A stretch of DNA of 64,000 nt from Rhynchopus sp. YZ270_cl-10 (Eukaryota > Euglenozoa > Diplonemea > Diplonemida > Diplonemidae): positions 372,001 through 436,000 of the forward strand of contig OZ037928.1 of NCBI GenBank assembly GCA_964035575.1, in the 5' to 3' direction. Positions 54,560-62,909 of this stretch are shown piece after piece. A program made the position numbers and the translations under genes. Every line of letters begins with the position of its first letter. Position 1 is the first letter of the stretch. The notes under the pieces were generated by a model. The model made no database searches. It saw nothing but the letters and a program-made list of their open reading frames with translations, and was not told the DNA's origin.

Positions 54560-54795
54560 TCCAATTCACAACTCTTCACAACTGTTCACAACTCTTCACA
54601 AATCTTCACAACATCTGTGTTTTTTTCATCCAAATTTTCATTTCAATTCACAACTCTTCACAACTTTTCACAACTATTCACAATTCTTCACAAAAAAATG
54701 GCCAAAACTTATGTTGTGAAAATTTGTGAAAATTTGTGAAGATTGGTGAAGATTGGTGAAAATTTGTATTTTCCGATACCCCGGAACACACCAAA
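54560..54795. repeat. TTCACAACTC arrays with inverted partner
   Basis: Two runs of ~10-bp TTCACAACTC units and a facing GTGAAAATTTGTGAA run, ending in CGATACCCCGGAACACACC, the inverse of 51150-51175. Confidence 0.75.
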
Positions 54796-54969
54796 TAAGA
54801 TGAATCTAAGTTCCGCGTGCTTGGTCACCCGTCTGCTCAACCAGCCAGCAACTTCACGGCAGCCACCACGTCTCCTTCCGCAGTGTGCAGCTGTGACGTG
54901 GAAACTCTCAGGAGGACTGTCGTTGCAGGCGCAGGTGAGAAGCGTGAAGCTGCACCGTATCGTGGTCTG

Positions 54970-55863
54970 TCACTGCGACAGTCTCGGTCGCTTGCAGTCT
55001 TCCTCAGGCGATTCGTCTCGCTTCCCTCTGGGACGGGCCTCCACAACAAGATTACTCAGGCCCGCCTTCTCCACAGCGCTCGACACAACAGCACTGCACC
55101 CAGAGAGGTGGATGGTTTGTAAGGTATCATACACACCACTGCAGAAGCTGTGGCCAATGTGCTGAACACTGCTGAGTGAAGATACGTCGAGAGATGTTAA
55201 ACCAATGCACCCGTACAGGAATCTGTGCCCAACGTGCTCAAGGCTGCTGAGTGAAGACAGATCCAGAGCTGTTAAACTTTTGCATCCACTGAGGAACTCG
55301 TGATCAATGTGCGTGACATTATTGAATGAAGACAAATCGAGAGCTGTTAAACTGGTGCAGTCCTTGAGGAAGTAGTCCCAAACGTGCGTGAGACTGTTGA
55401 ATGAAGACAAGTCGAGTGATGTTAAACCTCTGCACCCGTGCAGGAAGCCGCACCCGACGTCCGTGACAGTCGACACGGCACTCAGATCAAGTCGCGTTAT
55501 CGATGCCTTCGCCAAGAACAAAATAGGAATGACAGTCGTAACCTCCGCCTGCAGAAGCAAACACGCAACCTCAGGATCCCTCACCTCCTTCAGCCTCTCT
55601 GGAGTCTGGTCTCTCTCACCCAACGCATGAAGAGCTGCTATGGCTTCACACCTTTTTGCCATTGTGAGGAAAATCGTGTCCCCAGCACTCAGCTGCGTCA
55701 TGTCCGCTCCTTCGCCCATCGCTTTGTCTCCGAAACTCATGCCAAAGCTGTCTTCAGGCAGCCCCACTGCAGACGCCACCTTCCGCCGCATGTCCTCCAC
55801 TGTGTCAGCCAGAGCCACCTCAATCACGTGTGTCTTGTCGCAAAAGTCCACATTCAGATCCAT
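54970..55863 (-). CDS. UBL-LRR protein 9
   Basis: 297 residues: MDLNVDFCDKTHVIEV, UBL module, linker, about five LRRs including the HIDHEFLSGC type, and tail RPRGKRDESPEEDCKRPRLSQ. TGA stop followed by the conserved 3' block (54806-54969). The 5' flank (55870-56200) is the same as that of the genes at 19755, 21846 and 47340. Intact. Confidence 0.86.
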   Translation of the reverse strand: MDLNVDFCDKTHVIEVALADTVEDMRRKVASAVGLPEDSFGMSFGDKAMGEGADMTQLSAGDTIFLTMAKRCEAIAALHALGERDQTPERLKEVRDPEVACLLLQAEVTTVIPILFLAKASITRLDLSAVSTVTDVGCGFLHGCRGLTSLDLSSFNSLTHVWDYFLKDCTSLTALDLSSFNNVTHIDHEFLSGCKSLTALDLSSLSSLEHVGHRFLYGCIGLTSLDVSSLSSVQHIGHSFCSGVYDTLQTIHLSGCSAVVSSAVEKAGLSNLVVEARPRGKRDESPEEDCKRPRLSQ

Positions 55864-55869
55864 GATTTT

Positions 55870-56200
55870 GAATTCACTTTAATTTTGCTGTGGTTGCGAT
55901 ATTGTGTGGGCCTTGGGGAGGGAGGTGAGGGGGTGGACCAGACAAAGTTTTACAAAATCTTTTTAACATGCCACTCACAACAGACGACAACAACGCGTTT
56001 GTATTCTTTTTGCATATCCCTATGTAGTAGACAACATCCTCAGGGAAGATGGCGCCACGTAGTATCACTTAAGCAGCGCCTGCATGATAACTAGTGGAGG
56101 GAAGTGGTGCAAAAACACACAACGGAAAAAAAAGGGGACACTTGCCACAAGACAGAAAGATGTCAAAAGAAAGATCACTCAAACAAAAGACACGTTCGCT
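55870..56200 (-). promoter_or_regulatory. Conserved UBL-LRR 5' flank, copy 4
   Basis: Same block as at 19770-20253, cut shorter at its distal end near 56200. Confidence 0.5.
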
Positions 56201-58325
56201 TATTAACCTCACAACTACACAGGAGGGTGTCTAAAAAGGTCAAAAACGGAAAAAATGGAAAAAAAGGTGAAAAAAATTGGGGTGTTTTTGACCAAAAAAA
56301 GAGTGAGGGGAGTTGGGTCCAGTCATAGGGGAGTATAGCAATTTTTAAAAAATTCTACCAAAAATGCACAGCATTTTTCAAGCACATAGGCAGATTTTCG
56401 CTTTTTTATAAAAAATTGAGGAAACCGAAATATCCCACTGTAGCTGTCTTCCCTCAGAGGTCGGAGCCCAAAATAGGCCGTTCTTCCTGCGGAAAGTAGT
56501 GCGCACACTGTCCATATCTTCGAAGATGAACCGTTTCGGCTCGCAGAACACCTCAAATTACTTGCAGCTTGCGAGTCTCCGTGTTCTTGAAGGGTGGGGC
56601 GTAGAGGGAGAAGGCAGCGATCACATTGAGCGGAGGGCGTCGAAAAAGTCTATGTGAGCCGCGCGACTGTTCACGATGCCAGTGAAGAAGTCTTTCGGGA
56701 ATCCTTGCCGGAAGGGCGTACGACCGTGGGTGAGACACCTGAGGAGTACTGGAGCACCCTCCGCTTGATGGCAGACGGCGTATGTCCTGGCGCAGACGCT
56801 TGGGGCTCACACACCCTCGGTGCTACAGGATCTTGTAACCACAGATGCTCAAAACACCCGATTTTTACGTTTTTTTGCATTTTTCGGTGCCCCAAGACCC
56901 ACCCCAGGGGTATAAAAATTTTTCGAAAAAAAAATTTTTTTTTTTCAGATTTTGCTAAGGTAAAATGTGACTGAAAATGATCCTCAAAATAGAGGATCCT
57001 CAAAATTCCCGTTTTTCCCTTTTTTCCCCTTTCCCCTTAGTCATTTTTCCCGTTGCCTTGTCGAAAAAAATTTTTTTGGGTCAAAAAAAAAAAGTGAAAA
57101 TTTTTCACAAATTTTGATCCTACGACCACCCACAGGTGACGAAAACTCGGTTTTCGTGGGGGGGTCCGTAAGTTTGTGTATTAGTGTGTAAAATTTCCGG
57201 CCCTTTTGGGTGGGAAAAAAAAAGGGTGAGGGGAGTTGGGTCCAGTCATAGGGGGTATAGCATATTTTTTGGAAAATTCTTCAAAAAAGCAAGGATTTTT
57301 GCTGAGCACAATGAAATTTTCAGAAAAATCCCAATTCCCAATCCCAATTCGGCCAAATTTGGAGCAAATTAGGGCCCACACACCCCGATTTTGGGTCAAA
57401 AACCGACTTCATTTTTGCTCAGGAGTGCCTACGATTACGTAAACCAGAGGTCCTCTGTGCATGCATTGATAAACACAACACTGGAAATTGCAAGGAACAG
57501 GTCTGCATGCGTGTTCTCTAGCCACTACAGTCACAGGGTATGCACAAAATTGAATTTTGACTTGCAAATGTTTTTCACGAACATGTATTTCTGAGGTTTT
57601 TTGGATTCTTTGGGCCATTTTATGACTTCGGGTGCCTACCACGCCCGTTTTTGAGCAATAAAAATTTTTTTGTCTGGTCAAAAATCGCCTTGTACTTGTG
57701 AAAGGAATTGCTAAGGAAATGTATTTTCATCATATGCAATCAATAAATTGATAGTATATGGTGAGGGATCAACAAAAATGGTCCATGGAAATGTGAAATA
57801 TGCGTGTTTTTGTACACAAAAGTGCGTTTTGGGTGCTTCTGAAGGGTCAAACACCAAAATTTTGCGTTTTTTTGCGTTTTTGGTCTCCCAAGGACACACT
57901 ATTTTCGGTGAATTTTTTTTTCACCCTTTGCGAAAAAAAACTGAAAAATCACGGCTATAAGAACGCTAAGGAAAAATCGATATTCATTTTTTGGGCAGAA
58001 AAGTGCGTTTTAGGTGCCCACCGATGGTCAAAACATCAATTTTTTTGTGTTTTTGGCATCTTTGGACACCCAAGGACCCACTATCGGGGTGATTTTTTTT
58101 GCCTGAGATTTGCCTTTGCCAAAATCGAAAAAAAAAAAAATTGTGACGGAATTTGCTAAGGAAAAGTCGAAATTGTGGGCCCCTGTGTAATGCATAAGGT
58201 GCATAATGCAGTGATGGTTTACCCCCAGATCGTCAAAACACCCGATTTTTGCGTTTTTTTTGCACTTTTTGGTGCCCAAAAACCCAACTCAGGGGTCGAA
58301 ATTTTCCCGAAAAAAAAAATTTTTA
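56201..58325. repeat. Mosaic of dispersed repeats, no gene
   Basis: 56304-56440 and 57225-57420 share GTGAGGGGAGTTGGGTCCAG with 14041. 56840-57075 matches 62650-62895 (CCACAGATGCTCAAAACACC, GATCCTCAAAAT). 57800-58320 repeats TTGCTAAGGAAAA and CACCCGATTTTTGCG phrases. 56440-56830 has more even composition and may be a gene relic, but no frame is convincing. Confidence 0.5.
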
Positions 58326-58327
58326 TA

Positions 58328-58380
58328 TCACATGTGAAAATGACTTTTTGCTGGGATCCTTCACAAACGGGGCGTGAAAT
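58328..58380. repeat. Left inverted repeat of the recombinase element
   Basis: About 51 bp complementary to 59753-59804 with roughly six mismatches; the core is CTGGGATCCTTCACAAACG. Followed by GCGTGAAATAAAGTG and two GCGTGAAAAAAAGTTTCACT repeats before the gene. Confidence 0.8.
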
Positions 58381-58509
58381 AAAGTGAGCTTTTTTTCACG
58401 CTTGCTCTTAGTAATTTCGCTGGAGGCGTGAAAAAAAGTTTCACTGGCGTGAAAAAAAGTTTCACTGTTTTCTGTCAGTCACAAAACCACACACTCCACC
58501 CTACAAATC

Positions 58510-59526
58510 ATGCCAAGGACCAAGAAGAAGGAGGCTATGGAGGATCTGTATGAGACCGAGCTTCTGGCAGGGTTGAAGTCAAGCACTGCATACAAAACGG
58601 AGTGGAATAAGTTTTTACAACACAATAAAATCACGGGGCGGAAGCAGCCAAGAGAAGAACATGTGGTCTCTTACTTGACACACCTGCGCGAAGAACGCAG
58701 CTACAAAGCCAGCTCATTATGGTCGTGCTACTGTAAGCTCAACTTTATGTTCAAGACGGAGTTCGACTTTTCACTAAAGGAGTACCACCGCATCGGGCTG
58801 TTGCTGAAGACCTGGGGAAGTGACGAATCGACGAAGAAGAGCAAGACGTTTTCGAAGGGAGAAGTGGAGATGTTTCTCAAGATGAGCGAGTTGAGCGACT
58901 GCTACTGGTGTGTCCGCAAGGCTTACGTCGCGGTGTGTTTTCTGTCGGGAATGAGATGCACAGAAGCACTGATGCTTGAGATGACAAATTATCAGGAATC
59001 ACCAGTGGGATACCTCTTCACGTACCAGCACTGTGCTAAGGTGAAAAAGGCCGACATGGAGCGTGGGAGGTTTGTGGTACCAAGAGACAGCATCTACTTT
59101 TGTGTGGTGGAGGAGTACCTGAACCGGCGCTCACCAGTTTCACAGGAGGGTCGCTTCTTCATCACTGGAACTAAGACGACAGCTGACAGAACTACTACTG
59201 GGACCTTTCGTGTGCAACCTCTTGGCATCAACAAAATGTACGGCATACCTGCAGAAGTCGCGAGGGTGCTTGCGCTGGACGGTTCGTACACTGGGCACAG
59301 CTTCCGCAGGTCTTCTGCGACTCAAGCCGCTGAGGCAGGAGCATCTATTGTACAGATGCAACGCCACTATGGGTGGGTCAGTCAGGCAATGCCACAAAGG
59401 TACACCGAAGTCACACAGGCCGGTCAAGTTGCGATGTCACAGCTGTTGACACAGAACAACAGTCCCCCAACTCAGACGCCACAAGAAGTCAAGATTAACA
59501 TCAATGTGCAACAGAACAAACCATGA
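58510..59526 (+). CDS. Tyrosine recombinase (Crypton-like)
   Basis: A 338-residue intronless protein starting MPRTKKKEAMEDLYETEL. Residues ~10-105 form a SAM-like N-terminal DNA-binding half and ~115-305 the catalytic domain. All core residues are present: R149 (SGMRCTE), a lysine in AKVKKAD (~177-180), H263 and R266 (TGHSFRRSS), H286/W289 (RHYGW) and nucleophile Y298 (PQRYTEV). The fold and set are those of phage-integrase-type recombinases used by Cryptons, which move by strand exchange without RNA. No GCR1-type C-terminal domain is seen. It is the only plus-strand gene that looks whole, has even codon use, and is bracketed by inverted repeats at 58328 and 59753, so it is probably a mobile or recently mobile gene. 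Confidence 0.88.
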   Translation: MPRTKKKEAMEDLYETELLAGLKSSTAYKTEWNKFLQHNKITGRKQPREEHVVSYLTHLREERSYKASSLWSCYCKLNFMFKTEFDFSLKEYHRIGLLLKTWGSDESTKKSKTFSKGEVEMFLKMSELSDCYWCVRKAYVAVCFLSGMRCTEALMLEMTNYQESPVGYLFTYQHCAKVKKADMERGRFVVPRDSIYFCVVEEYLNRRSPVSQEGRFFITGTKTTADRTTTGTFRVQPLGINKMYGIPAEVARVLALDGSYTGHSFRRSSATQAAEAGASIVQMQRHYGWVSQAMPQRYTEVTQAGQVAMSQLLTQNNSPPTQTPQEVKININVQQNKP

Positions 59527-59752
59527 TCATGAGTGCAAAAAAAAAAACCCCCCTTCTGTGATGCTCTATACACCTGCCCCCCCCCTACAGGCGAGATGAG
59601 TGGTGACATCTTGTAATTAGTACCAGTCATAGGAGGCATATATCAAAAAAAGTAACCCCTTCCCTGCTTTTGATTGATGTTCACATGTTCCCCTACTCTC
59701 ATTCACACTCTCACTTACAGGTACCCACATTTTGTTCATAAAATCACTCTAT

Positions 59753-59806
59753 TTTACGTCTCGTTTGTGAAGGATCCCAGCAAAAATATCATTTTCACTT
59801 GTAAAA
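59753..59806. repeat. Right inverted repeat of the recombinase element
   Basis: CGTTTGTGAAGGATCCCAGC core, the inverse of 58328-58380. After it come TGAAATAAAGTGCG and a GCGTGAAAAAAAGTGCAC palindrome (59938-59960), mirroring the left side. Confidence 0.8.
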
Positions 59807-59877
59807 CAAAACTACGTATTAGTTTGAAATAAAGTGCGTTTTTTCACTTCCACGTATTTTGTCTCACTCGTGCTCTA

Positions 59878-59962
59878 TTATTGCCCTCGCCTGCGGCTCG
59901 GGCAATAAACTCTCACTCGTGAGCCAAAATTACGTGGGCGTGAAAAAAAGTGCACTTTATTT
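59878..59962. mobile_element. Small foldback sequence
   Basis: TTATTGCCC and GGGCAATAA surround CTCGCCTGCGGCTC, flanked by ACTCGTG and CACTCGTGAG words, giving a self-folding ~80-bp piece like the centres of 12570-12708. Confidence 0.5.
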
Positions 59963-59974
59963 CACGCTAATAAT

Positions 59975-60395
59975 TAGTTATTTTTTTGAGATTTTTCGAT
60001 TTTTTGACAAGGCGCTGACCCATACAAAATGCACTGGTGGTGCAGAAAAATGGCCGGGGAATAAACTCTAGATGCTCAAAACAGCTCAATTCTTGCTTTT
60101 TTTGACTTTTTGGTCCCAGAAGGGTGCCTAGGGTGTAGTGAGCAGGCCTCAAAAAACACTTGTGAAAAAAAAATGGGATTTTTTTTTTTTTTTGAGATTT
60201 TTCGATTTTTCGACAAGGCGCTGGCCCATACAAAGTGCACTGGTGGTGCAGAAAATGGCCGGGGAATAAACTCTAGATGCTCAAAACAGCCCAATTCATG
60301 CTTTTTTTGACTTTTTGGTCCCAGAAGGGTACCTAGGGTGTAGTGAGCAGGCCTCAAAAACACTTGTGAAAAAAAATTTGGGATTTTTTTTTTTT
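59975..60395. repeat. Two tandem repeats, inverse of 11485-11695
   Basis: Two ~205-bp units, each with GACAAGGCGCTG, CATACAAA and GGTGCACTG-like order and CTAGGGTGTAGTGAGCAGG. About 90% alike. Confidence 0.75.
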
Positions 60396-60515
60396 GGGTA
60401 AATTGCGATAACACGTTTACTTTTTTTTTCGATTTGCGATAACACGTACACAAAAAGTTTACGTGTTATCGCGAAAAAGTGTACGTGTTTTCGCGAACAA
60501 AAACGTACGTGTTTT

Positions 60516-60636
60516 CCCAGGTGCCCAGGTACCCAGGTACCCAGGTACCCAGGTACCCAGGTACCCAGGTACCCAGGTACCCAGGTACCCAGGTACCCAG
60601 GTACCCAGGTACCCAGGTACCCAGGTACCCAGGTAC
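60516..60636. repeat. (CCCAGGTA)n octanucleotide microsatellite
   Basis: About 15 copies of an 8-bp unit. Short echoes (CCCAGGTACC) occur at 51385-51400, 6725-6740 and 61013. Confidence 0.95.
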
Positions 60637-61272
60637 ACGGTACACTGTGTACAAGGAAAAAAGTCGTGAAAGAGCAACCACAGCTCCACATGACAAACAC
60701 AAAAGTGTCCAGTCACGTGGGGCATTCATGCACTGAGGAGATAATGATCCAACAATTTACAAGAAAGATTTCTTAACCTACTGCTAGAAGTTGCCAGGAC
60801 GTAGTAACACACAAAGTGTGCCTCCGTTCGGGAATACCGGATATTCTAGAGACCAAAAAGGCCTCTTCCGCTAGTCAAGGTATAACCGAATGAACGGCCC
60901 AAGACCCCCGTGGAGAAGTTAAATGTTGTAATGCTATCAAGTAGAAACTGCGACCACTGTCTTACCCTCCTCAATGCATGGTGGAAGATGTCTTTGACAA
61001 CAAATATCCTGTACCCAGGTACCCATATTCCCAGACCCACGCAGTACCACGTCGCAGTACTACGCAAAATTTACCACCAGACCCTGTGTTCGTGCACCTT
61101 AAGTACGTAAGTCTGGTTCCCAGACCCACGCAGTGGCACATGACCGCAAGTGTGAGTGACCCACACAGAGGGATACGCAAAATTTACCACCAGACCCTGT
61201 CTTCTGAATGTCACACGTACATTTTTTTGAACACTTTTCGCGATAACACGTACATATTTCGCTAAAAAACGG

Positions 61273-61415
61273 GGTGCTCGCAACCGCGTTCTAGACCCCC
61301 ACAGATGCTCAAAAGTGCCAAATTTTGCTTTGAATGGCCTCAAATCGTCGAAATTAGCCCTTTATGGGGGTCCCAAAAAAAAAATTCGAGGGTCTAGGTA
61401 TGGAGAGCGAGCACC
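61273..61415. mobile_element. 143-bp element with 9-bp inverted ends
   Basis: GGTGCTCGC at the left, GCGAGCACC at the right. Its inverse is at 11295-11432. It splits the ACGTGTTATCGC-type sequence of the surrounding element, so it inserted later. Confidence 0.7.
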
Positions 61416-61649
61416 TTAGAAGGAGAAAACACGTACATTTTTTTGACCACTTTTCGCGATAACACGTATACTTTTTGTGTACGTGTTATCGCAAATCGAA
61501 ACAAAAAGTATACGTGTTATCGCAATTTACCCTTTTTTTTTTTGAGATTTTTGAAAAATCGGCCGATTTTGCGACCAATTTTGGCTGGGGAATTTCGACG
61601 ACCAAAGGGTCCCCCCTTTGGTTTTTTTCCAAAAAATCGGGTATTTTTT

Positions 61650-61840
61650 GTGTGTACAATTGTACACCCGGTCTGCCGGTCTTTTTCGAGGGTGGGTAGG
61701 ACCGGCCCTTATAGCCGGTAATCCTTAAGAGCCGGTCTTTTTACGGACCCTAAAGACCGGCTAAAGACCGGCTATACACACTAATTACGTATCTGGTCGT
61801 TGCCGGTCTATTTACGGATCCCCCGTGGAAAAAATAACTA
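61650..61840. repeat. GCCGGTCTTT word cluster
   Basis: Repeated AAAGACCGGC and GCCGGTCTTT words in both orientations, with TTTACGGA spacers; self-complementary, no gene. Confidence 0.55.
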
Positions 61841-61842
61841 TT

Positions 61843-62039
61843 TTCTGGTATCAAAAAAAGTAGCTTTTTTTTGACTGGCCAAGTATGTAGCATTTCCGAG
61901 TGTCACATAAAACCGTCCCGAGCGTAGCGAGGGCGGTTTGAAGTCTTATTTCCCCGAGCGCAGCGAGGGAAATAAGACGTGACACGAGGAAATGCTAGCT
62001 TGGCCAGTCAAAAAACCTACTTTGTTTTCGATACCAGAA
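61843..62039. mobile_element. Foldback element of ~197 bp
   Basis: TTCTGGTATC and TTGACTGGCCAAG at the left are inverted at the right, then GCATTTCC and GTGTCAC. The centre has CGAGCGTAGCGAGGGCGG and CCGAGCGCAGCGAGGG hairpins, similar in style to 12570-12708. Confidence 0.75.
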
Positions 62040-62046
62040 CGTAATT

Positions 62047-62590
62047 TTTTATGAGGCAAAAAAAGTATCTCCACTCACGAGTAAAGGGAAGAGGGTAAAC
62101 ATAGTACACACAGCGTCTTCTTACACTACGCGCAGGACTCCCAAACATACAGAGAGCATGTGAAAATTTGTATAAAACCGACTCGCAGCAACAACAACGC
62201 ACCTCAGTTCAAAAATATAAAAAAAAAATTTTTTTTTTATTTTCACTGCAACGTATTTTGGCTGGTGTGATAACAATCAAACTTTTTTTTGACTGTAATC
62301 ATACTTTTTTTTGACTCCTTTCCGAAAACACGTGTAAATTGCACGCAACACTTTTTTTCACACGTCAAAAATTTTTTTTTTGATTTTCACTGCAACGTAT
62401 TTTGGCTGGTGTGATAACAATCAAACTTTTTTTGACTGTACTCATACTTTTTTTGACTCCTTTCCGAAAACACGTGTGAATTGCACGCAACACTTTTTTT
62501 TACGCGTCAAAAAATCCCTATTTTTTTTTTTACTTTTTTTACCCTCTTCCCTTTACGAGTGAGTGGAGTTACTTTTTTTGCCCCATAAAA
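62047..62590. mobile_element. TIR element containing a 144-bp tandem duplication
   Basis: ATGAGGCAAAAAAAGTA and CTCCACTCACGAGTAAAGGG at the left are inverted at 62538-62590. Inside, 62238-62381 is repeated at 62382-62520 (CACTGCAACGTATTTTGGCT) with a few differences. It abuts the foldback element at 62039. Confidence 0.7.
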
Positions 62591-62649
62591 AAAATTTTTT
62601 TTTGGGTCAAACAGCGCCTTGCTTATAGTATAGCCTTGTACAGAGACGT

Positions 62650-62897
62650 GTATATGGTGTAACCACAGATGCTCAAAACACCCGATTTTTGCGTTTTTTT
62701 TCATTTTTCGGTGCCCCCAGACCCACCCCAGGGGGCCAAAAATTTTTCGAAAAAAAAATTTTTTTTTTTTCGGATTTTGCTAAGGTAAAATGTGACTGTG
62801 AAAAATGATCCTCAAAATAGGGGATCCTCAAAATTCCCGTTTTTCCCTTTTTTCCCTTTTCCCCTTAGTCATTTTTCCCGTTGCCTTGTCGAAAAAA
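62650..62897. repeat. Repeat shared with 56840-57075
   Basis: Same order and words as 56840-57075, up to CCGTTGCCTTGTCGAAAAAA, where this copy stops and the OTU-like coding sequence begins. Confidence 0.8.
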
Positions 62898-62909
62898 AGT
62901 TTCGACGCT

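Larger units (their letters stand above)
60396..61532. mobile_element. TIR element with ACGTGTTATCGC repeats
   Basis: GGGTAAATTGCGATAACACG at the left is exactly inverted at the right. The arms stay alike for ~100 bp, with several GCGATAACACGT words each. No transposase. The body holds the (CCCAGGTA)n microsatellite, a ~370-bp part shared inverted with 51480-51840, and a small nested element (61273-61415). Poly(T) lies outside both ends. Confidence 0.8.

Noticed and set aside
60459-60736. LGTWVPGY / PRYPGTQV repeat ORFs
   Set aside because: Produced by the (CCCAGGTA)n array.
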